From NCBI GenBank assembly GCA_005888755.1, contig VBBQ01000006.1, positions 1 through 10,623 of the forward strand: DNA of 10,623 nt. The letters run 5' to 3'. The notes beneath the pieces are model-generated. The model was not told the origin of the DNA and ran no database searches. It saw only the letters and a list, made by a program, of their open reading frames with translations. Source of the DNA: Candidatus Bathyarchaeota archaeon. GTDB lineage: Archaea > Thermoproteota > Bathyarchaeia > 40CM-2-53-6. The stretch's first letter is position 1. The number at the start of each line of letters is the position of its first letter. Shown piece by piece: positions 6,329 to 10,623 of this stretch. The position numbers were made by a program, and so were the translations under genes.

Positions 6329-7648
6329 ATGCTGGAGTCTCTAAGACTACGCTTGCACTCGAGCCTCGCCACGCTTGACGTTCTGATCGACAATTGTTGG
6401 CCAGTAATTCTGGGCGGGCTGATAGCACTAACGACCTTCCAGAAGCTCTCGCTGATCCTTCACACAGACGGCGGCGGCGACCTGTTAGGCGCTGACATCC
6501 CGAAGAGCATGATGCTGATAGCAGGACAGAATCCCTACACCTCGAATCCTTGGGCTTCTCCATACCCGCCCTTTCTACTAGCGGTGGTAGGAGGCATTAT
6601 CAGGCTAACATCAAGCAACGCAATCCTCGCGCCGGACACAATCGGCGTGATTTCTCGAAACGTCAGGATGACGGGTCTCTGTGCTGACGCCACCGTTGCG
6701 CTCCTTGTATTTCTCACTCTACGCGCGAAGAGGGTTTCCGGTCTCTCCGGAATTGTCCCGCCAGCCCTATTTCTTACTCTACCCTCGATAAGCCTCTCTC
6801 CCTACTACTGGTTTAACAGCGACGTTCTTGGCTATCCTATTCTCGCCGCGTCCGTTCTCGCATTAGTCCTAGGGCGTTACTTTTTGGGTTCCGTATTGCT
6901 TGCGACAGCAACGGTCTTCAAGATTCACCCAATACTCGCGGTCCCCTTGGTACTCGTCTGGCTAGCAAAGCGGCAAGGAATCGCGAAATCGCTCCCTACC
7001 ATCATGACAACCGGATCGATTCTTTCATTCGGCTTGGTGGCTCCTGCCGTCTTGCCCGGCTATCTTGAATCTGTTCTGGGCTTCAATCTATCCTCTGGAT
7101 TTGGGGGAGGAACGTCCAGTTTTACGATGATGAATTTGCTTTACGCAATATTTCCCCTAGTCTTTCATCTCTCTCTGCCCACGAGTCTGGAGAATCAAGT
7201 ATGGTTGGCTGCGACAGCAACGCTCTTTGTAGCCGCGTTGAGCATTGTATGGTCCAGAGCCCGAGTGCTGAACCCGGTTGACGCCGTGGCAATTGGACTA
7301 TTAGTATGGCTCATTCCACTTCGTCAGATTTACACGCACTATCTTGTGTGGGCTATCGTTCCATTTCTGATGCGTGGTCGTCTGCGTCAAACCCTAATGG
7401 TGGGCTCTCTTCTGGAGATCGCGAACATTATGTCTTCGTGGTCGTGGGATCTTCCCCCGGACCCTTTCCCAGTTCTGGCCACGGCGTATGGTTTCTTCGT
7501 TACGAGTTTAGCCTACCTTTCCGTAAGTGTTACTGCTCTCGTTTTCGTATTGAGAGAAATTGGCGTGAGACGACAGCCTGACACTCAGGAGGCAGATGGC
7601 TCGGTGATTCTCGAGAGATATCCGATCCCGACGATACGATCGACTTGA
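6329..7648 (+). CDS. GT-C fold polytopic membrane glycosyltransferase (GT87/DUF2029-like)
   Basis: 439 residues from ATG 6329, with roughly ten hydrophobic spans throughout. After the first span (about 25-45) comes an outside loop with acidic residues (D51, D56), then AGQNPY (65-70) and YPP (79-81). This spacing is characteristic of polyprenyl-phosphate-sugar-dependent GT-C enzymes. Further family-like signs are D120 in a span (RMTGLCADATV), FKIHP at 197-201 and the polar loop LRQIYTHYLVW (331-341). Such enzymes use a lipid-linked sugar, often dolichyl- or polyprenyl-phosphate mannose, on the outer face of the membrane. Which sugar or acceptor is used is unknown. The soluble C-terminal tail (about 408-439) has no recognisable domain. 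It is divergent from the GT2 gene, which could supply or extend the same glycan. Subfamily assignment is tentative. Confidence 0.83.
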   Translation: MLESLRLRLHSSLATLDVLIDNCWPVILGGLIALTTFQKLSLILHTDGGGDLLGADIPKSMMLIAGQNPYTSNPWASPYPPFLLAVVGGIIRLTSSNAILAPDTIGVISRNVRMTGLCADATVALLVFLTLRAKRVSGLSGIVPPALFLTLPSISLSPYYWFNSDVLGYPILAASVLALVLGRYFLGSVLLATATVFKIHPILAVPLVLVWLAKRQGIAKSLPTIMTTGSILSFGLVAPAVLPGYLESVLGFNLSSGFGGGTSSFTMMNLLYAIFPLVFHLSLPTSLENQVWLAATATLFVAALSIVWSRARVLNPVDAVAIGLLVWLIPLRQIYTHYLVWAIVPFLMRGRLRQTLMVGSLLEIANIMSSWSWDLPPDPFPVLATAYGFFVTSLAYLSVSVTALVFVLREIGVRRQPDTQEADGSVILERYPIPTIRST

Positions 7649-7954
7649 GAGAATTGAAGCTCATACTGAGTATCTCACCCTATCTCGCGCGTCAAGTCTG
7701 CGTTTTGGTAGGGATTTGCCGTGTTTGCCCGGTGAAACGGAAATTTGGTGTGAGTGAGTGCATGCGTGATTCGCTTTTTGACTATTTATATGCAATTTAC
7801 ACGTTCTCGCGTTGAAAAATTGAGTCAGACGCGCCAGATCATATAGTCAGCCGCAAGTTGCTGTAGATATCCATAGTCTCCCTTGTATAGGATTTAGCGA
7901 TTTCCGTCAAGAATTGTCAATCTTGCAGCTTGTTCTGACACATTCCGGTCGAAA
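7649..7954. other. Intergenic region with strong TATA box and long leader
   Basis: This holds no protein gene that I can support. A clear TATA-like element lies at 7782-7792, and a weaker one (TTGTATAG) at 7883-7890. Transcription from the first would give a leader of roughly 140 nt before ATG 7955, which is long for an archaeon. It could hide a small RNA or a regulatory leader. Confidence 0.45.
7782..7792 (+). promoter_or_regulatory. TATA box
   Basis: CTATTTATATG is close to the archaeal TATA consensus and sits in an A/T-rich stretch preceded by CTTTTTGA. The expected transcription start is near 7812-7818, about 140 nt before the next start codon. Confidence 0.45.
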
Positions 7955-8149
7955 ATGGGCAAAATGATGATCTCCCTGAGCGATCAGGCAGAGGATCTAG
8001 TGCGCCACGAAGTCGAAAAAGTCTACCACGGACGAGTTGGAGGTCTCTCGATATTCTTCGAGCAGATCCTTCGAAATTACTTTCAAGGCAATGGCAATGG
8101 CAATGGCAAGCCTTCGAAGACCGTCCGGATGAAGAACGGCAAATCCTAG
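7955..8149 (+). CDS. Small ribbon-helix-helix-like DNA-binding protein
   Basis: 64 residues from ATG 7955; ATGs at 7964 and 7967 would remove three or four residues. Residues 3-8 (KMMISL) form a strand, 9-25 (SDQAEDLVRHEVEKVYH) a first helix, then a GRVGG turn and a second helix at 31-44 (LSIFFEQILRNYF). This is the standard RHH layout with the usual SLSD and LS(x)FFEQILR pattern. The tail has a GNGNGNGK linker encoded by a hexanucleotide repeat and a basic end (KTVRMKNGKS). It probably acts as a dimeric repressor or, with an unseen partner, an antitoxin; no toxin gene is adjacent. It converges on the Toprim gene. Confidence 0.68.
   Translation: MGKMMISLSDQAEDLVRHEVEKVYHGRVGGLSIFFEQILRNYFQGNGNGNGKPSKTVRMKNGKS
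8087..8110 (+). repeat. Hexanucleotide tandem repeat within the RHH gene
   Basis: GGCAAT occurs three times and is followed by GGCAAG, encoding alternating Gly-Asn. Unit changes keep the frame, so the linker length could vary between strains. Confidence 0.75.
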
Positions 8150-8257
8150 CCACCTCGCGCACACCCGCGGGTCCGAGACGGACTGCATGGGACATTCAGA
8201 CGTATTGTAAATTCGCAATTTTGAGCTAGATAATTGGAAGACATCCGCAAGTCCCGT

Positions 8258-8722
8258 CTATGGTCTTAGTCCTCTAGATCGTATCTCCAGAGCTCTCACG
8301 AAACTTGGGAGCTCTTCTACGCTACGGATTTCAGTTCGGGCGAGGCCTCGGATCTTATGCCACAATCGGTTGTCGGCGCGGATTCCGCGGTGCGATAACT
8401 CTTGGTACAGCCAGCTTCCAAGCTCTCCGCCTTCTCTGTCGAAATCGGTTAGCACGATCGCACGCTTGGACCCGTCAAGCCGTTCTATGAAACTGAACCT
8501 AGGCTCGCCCGTTGCTTTGAGGCAGAAGACTGTTCCTTTCACTCCGAATTTTCTCAGGGCAGCTTCGTCTCTTCTACCCTCAACAATGATGGGTACTCCT
8601 GCGTCAGATTGTTCCTGCAGATCTTGGAAAATCTTCGTCGCCCTCTCCATTTTTCGGGTGTAGAGATCGGTCCGCGGGTTTCGAGTGTGTGTGGGGTATC
8701 TTCGCCTGATCGGAGCTACCAT
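8258..8722 (-). CDS. Small Toprim-domain protein (UPF0292 / RNase M5-like)
   Basis: 154 residues from ATG 8722. GAGGT (8735-8739, minus), overlapping the end of tyrS, supports this start; a shorter start at M25 is possible. The Toprim core is clear: PIIVEGRRDEAAL with the catalytic Glu (E48), a middle strand VFCLKATG, then AIVLTDFDREGGEL with the D-x-D pair (D93, D95) and a further Glu (E100). The C-terminal part (DNRLWHKIRGLARTEIRSVEELPSFV) matches the layout of archaeal proteins of COG1658 type, usually about 130-150 residues. Bacterial relatives (RNase M5) mature 5S rRNA. The archaeal role is not settled, so I avoid a specific function. The gene is 10 bp after the tyrS stop on the same strand and almost certainly cotranscribed with it. 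Confidence 0.85.
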   Translation of the reverse strand: MVAPIRRRYPTHTRNPRTDLYTRKMERATKIFQDLQEQSDAGVPIIVEGRRDEAALRKFGVKGTVFCLKATGEPRFSFIERLDGSKRAIVLTDFDREGGELGSWLYQELSHRGIRADNRLWHKIRGLARTEIRSVEELPSFVRALEIRSRGLRP

Positions 8723-8732
8723 TGTTGTATGG

Positions 8733-9847
8733 TTACCTCGCTTCTATCCTCTGCATCTGTTCCAGGGGTTCGGGATGCTTGTCGAAATAGTCTCGTACTC
8801 CTCTAAGCATGTCAGCTAGGATTCTAGCCATGTTTGCTTTGAGGTCTTGCGGGTGGATCTTTTCGGCTTTGTATGCTTCTTCGAGTTCGTTGAAGTTGGA
8901 GAATTTCAAGTCTCCCCCGTACTTCTGGTCGCGTTTCAGAACGACTGTCTTGTTTGCCGGGAAGGCGAGGAGGCGGTAGTATTCTATCACCGGGTTTCCC
9001 TCGACTATCTTGGGTGGGCAGTATGCTCGGCGAAGCTTCTCTTCGATGAGCTCAGGAGTGTCATGGAGTAGTATCGTGTTTTCGGGTTTGCTCTTCGACA
9101 TCTTTGCTTCAATCACACTGCTCAGTTTAGGATCCTCATCATAGCTTCCTTTGTCGGATCCTTGTATGCCGGCTAGGCCCATTAGCATTGGGGTGTGGAG
9201 GGCGACGGGTTTTCCCCATTTCAGTTTTTCGCCGGCTTCTCGCGCTAGAACGTGCGCTTTCCTTTGATCTATTCCGGCGCAGGCTAAGTCTAGGTTCATC
9301 TCGAATATGTCGGCTGCTTGCATGCAGGGGTAGAAGAGGCTGGCGGCTTCGACGTCTTGCGTTTTCATGTCACGGCCCATGATGGGCAGTGCTCGCATGG
9401 CCCGTTGCGCTGTGATGGTTTTGGCGATTCTGATGACTCGTTCCCAGTAGTTTGGCTTGCTAGCGAGTTCTGAGGCCCAGACGTATTCGACCTTGTTCTC
9501 TGTTAGTCCGAGGGCTGTGAAGCAGTGTTTGAAATATTCGCCAGCTGTTTCGATCTTTTCCATGTCGCCGCCGAACTTGTTGTTTATCATGCTGTGCCAG
9601 TCTGCGAGGAATATGATGAAGTGGAATCCTGCTTGGATCATATCTTTGATCTTTGTGCCGCAGACGAGTCCTGTGCCGATATGCATCATTCCAGGCAGCT
9701 GTGCTAGGAGGGCTGCTTTCCGGAGCATTCGAAGCCCCAATACGCCCGAGGCTTCTTCTTCTCTTCCAGGACGCGTTCGAGTTCTGTAGGCTGGATGATC
9801 TCCACCGTTCCCCTAGTAACTAGTTCGAGGCGCTGTTCTTGGCTCAT
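8733..9847 (-). CDS. tyrS: Tyrosyl-tRNA synthetase, archaeal type, interrupted by 29 nt
   Basis: Charges tRNA-Tyr with tyrosine in the cytoplasm. The start is ATG 9847, with a perfect GGAGG five bases upstream (9853-9857). The first 43 codons read a normal N-terminus ending RAYWGFECSG. The frame then runs into TAG at 9706-9704. The rest of the enzyme continues in another frame from MMHIGTGLVCG onward. Removing 29 nt gives a 361-residue protein of usual length. In that numbering the HIGH motif is HIGT (46-49), the tyrosine-pocket set is Y36, Y163, Q167, D170 and Q185, and KMSKS is at 239-243. LADWHSMINNK and the C-terminal PCPPK-like turn (YCPPKIVEGNP) are also intact. Every other part is preserved, so this does not look like an old pseudogene. 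Likely first gene of an operon with the Toprim gene. A start at 9740 or later would miss the essential N-terminal strand. Confidence 0.86.
9693..9721 (-). other. 29-nt interruption inside the HIGH region of tyrS
   Basis: On the coding strand, codons GAA TGC TCC GGA are followed by 26 extra bases and then a second GGA leading into ATG ATG CAT ATC GGC. Excising 29 nt joins SG directly to MMHIG, the spacing seen in archaeal TyrRS (SG-x-x-H-x-G). The repeat GGAA flanks the insert, so its exact edges are ambiguous by four bases. The insert has an in-frame TAG, and 29 is not a multiple of three. A hairpin (GCAGC 9716-9712 with GCTGC 9699-9695), extended by CCGG/CTGG pairing across an AAA bulge, spans it. 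Confidence 0.72.
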
Positions 9848-9852
9848 CCAAT

Positions 9853-9857
9853 CCTCC
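9853..9857 (-). promoter_or_regulatory. Shine-Dalgarno site deciding the tyrS start
   Basis: GGAGG on the minus strand lies five bases before ATG 9847. It fixes the tyrS start there and excludes longer in-frame extensions. A complementary CCTCC occurs at 9711-9707 within the 29-nt insert. Confidence 0.7.
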
Positions 9858-9881
9858 AAGTATTTCGGTCGGTTGCACGGT

Positions 9882-9890
9882 ACAAAAAGC
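9882..9890 (-). promoter_or_regulatory. TATA-like element of the tyrS operon
   Basis: GCTTTTTGT on the minus strand lies about 26 nt before position 9860, giving a short leader that still contains the GGAGG. This is a weak match to the archaeal consensus but correctly placed. Confidence 0.35.
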
Positions 9891-10354
9891 CTCTCCGTGT
9901 CCCGGTTTTGGAGCGGGGTTTTGCCTTCAGCCCTTGTTTGGAGGGTGTCTGTCGCCCGCGTCACTAACACCCAAGCCTCACCGTGAAGATCTCTGTCTTC
10001 CCTCAGCCCGGCTCTCTCGAGGCAGGCGTCTAGCAACCCGCTCCAACACCTGGCTCGCGTGTTTTGTTCTTAATTGTTCCAGCGGGGGGATTCATGCGAC
10101 GAGAGGTCGAGTCGCTAAGACACCGATTCTCCTGGAACATTTTCTGTCTGGCAAGGACATTGGGTGAGACGGGACTGATCAGGAAACGGTCCGGGCTTAG
10201 ATCGATTGCGGGATTATCCACGTTTACAGCGTGAATTATCCCATGTTCGAGAGGTGCTTGTTCAGACCTTGAATCAAGGCTGACAATGACCGATTTGACT
10301 CATGTTTCTTCCTCCCGGACCCGGACTTGCCTTGCGGGGACCATTATCACAGCC

Positions 10355-10370
10355 TGGATTTTTTTTCCAG
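10355..10370 (+). terminator. Possible T8 terminator with small stem
   Basis: CTGGA and TCCAG enclose a run of T residues (eight in a row, 10359-10366). Archaeal RNA polymerase can stop at such runs alone. No assigned plus-strand gene ends nearby, so its client is unknown. Confidence 0.3.
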
Positions 10371-10623
10371 AACCTATTTCTGTCCGAGCCTGATTGTGAG
10401 CTCGTTTCCACGAGACGGGCGCGTAATCAGCTTCTCTGGCCTTTCTCGACCCTCGTGTGATCCCCAAGGGATCAGCGTGAAAATGACGTTTCTAGAAATC
10501 GTGGGCTTAGATCCGGAGTCAGGGCTGATTCTAGGTGAACTCGTGCCTATCTGTTGGCGACCATGATGTGCGATGGTGTTACTTCAGAGGCACGTACATG
10601 CTAGAACGGGAGGCACCGATACC

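Larger units (their letters stand above)
9858..10623. other. Gene-poor right end
   Basis: I find no gene I can support in these ~770 bases. The best small candidate is a 46-codon plus-strand frame at 10094-10234 preceded by a GGGGGG run, with no recognisable domain. On the minus strand 10583-10374 is open for 69 codons with protein-like composition (for example SRNVIFTLIPWGS) but no usual start codon; a plus-strand frame lies opposite it at 10327-10566. CTGGA and TCCAG flank a T run (10359-10366), a possible plus-strand terminator. GGGAGG at 10609-10614 could be a ribosome-binding site for a gene beyond the window. Confidence 0.4.

Noticed and set aside
7964-7985. C/D box small RNA (ATGATGA followed by CTGA)
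   Set aside because: The spacing is too short for a guide, and the motif lies in the start of the RHH coding sequence.
8733-9847. tyrS as a simple decayed pseudogene
   Set aside because: Only one lesion is visible, while HIGH-like, KMSKS and tyrosine-pocket residues are all intact. A single exact insert is a better description until reads are checked.
9848-10036. Upstream in-frame extension of tyrS to 10036
   Set aside because: The perfect GGAGG five bases before ATG 9847 and the normal TyrRS N-terminus there make the extension unnecessary. Its residues resemble no TyrRS domain.
10327-10566. Plus-strand 79-codon frame at the right end
   Set aside because: No recognisable motif, odd Cys/Phe/Pro composition, and it lies opposite another open frame; I could not support either as a gene.
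1-10623. tRNA genes, rRNA, CRISPR arrays, transposases
   Set aside because: I saw no T-arm GTTCRA-type pattern in a cloverleaf context, no regularly spaced repeats and no transposase motifs.

Overview
The window looks like part of the chromosome of an archaeon, most likely a TACK-lineage (Thaumarchaeota/Bathyarchaeota-like) organism with moderate base composition. Four things point that way. The tyrosyl-tRNA synthetase is of archaeal type. It is followed by a small archaeal UPF0292-type Toprim protein. There are two very short ribbon-helix-helix (RHH) proteins, one of them with an archaeal-style RAVIIPEWL ending. Several genes have TATA-like elements about 25-30 nt before the start codon, as expected for leaderless archaeal transcripts. 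The lineage is inferred from protein style, not from a marker RNA.

Layout from left to right. Positions 1-733 hold one short RHH gene on the minus strand and otherwise nothing I recognise. At 734-1615 (+) lies a secreted or anchored surface protein followed by a clean hairpin terminator. Positions 1616-1852 are non-coding but rich in perfect inverted repeats. At 1853/2003-3310 (+) is a membrane protein with a cytoplasmic methyltransferase-like segment and a winged-helix-like tail; its open frame extends well upstream of the first usual start codon. Two small secreted, beta-rich proteins of almost equal length follow on the plus strand (3416-3934 and 4426-4947). A GT2 glycosyltransferase (4992-6251, -) and a GT-C membrane glycosyltransferase (6329-7648, +) are transcribed divergently from a shared 77-bp promoter region. 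A second RHH protein is at 7955-8149 (+). The right side has a minus-strand operon, tyrS then a Toprim gene (9847 down to 8258), and the last 776 bases are gene-poor.

The left two-thirds reads as a cell-surface module: one anchored surface protein, two candidate filament or coat subunits carrying N-glycosylation sequons, and two glycosyltransferases that could build or attach their glycans. The RHH proteins and the winged-helix membrane protein are candidate regulators. The right part is a translation/RNA-processing housekeeping pair.

The most striking observation is in tyrS. Its N-terminus (with a perfect Shine-Dalgarno) and its body are in different frames, separated by an extra 29 nt placed inside the class I HIGH signature. 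Removing those 29 nt restores a standard catalytic loop. The insert is bounded by GGAA repeats and GGA codons, contains an in-frame stop and can fold into a bulged hairpin. Assembly error, pseudogenisation, a tiny intron and translational bypassing are all possible. Sequence alone cannot decide among them.
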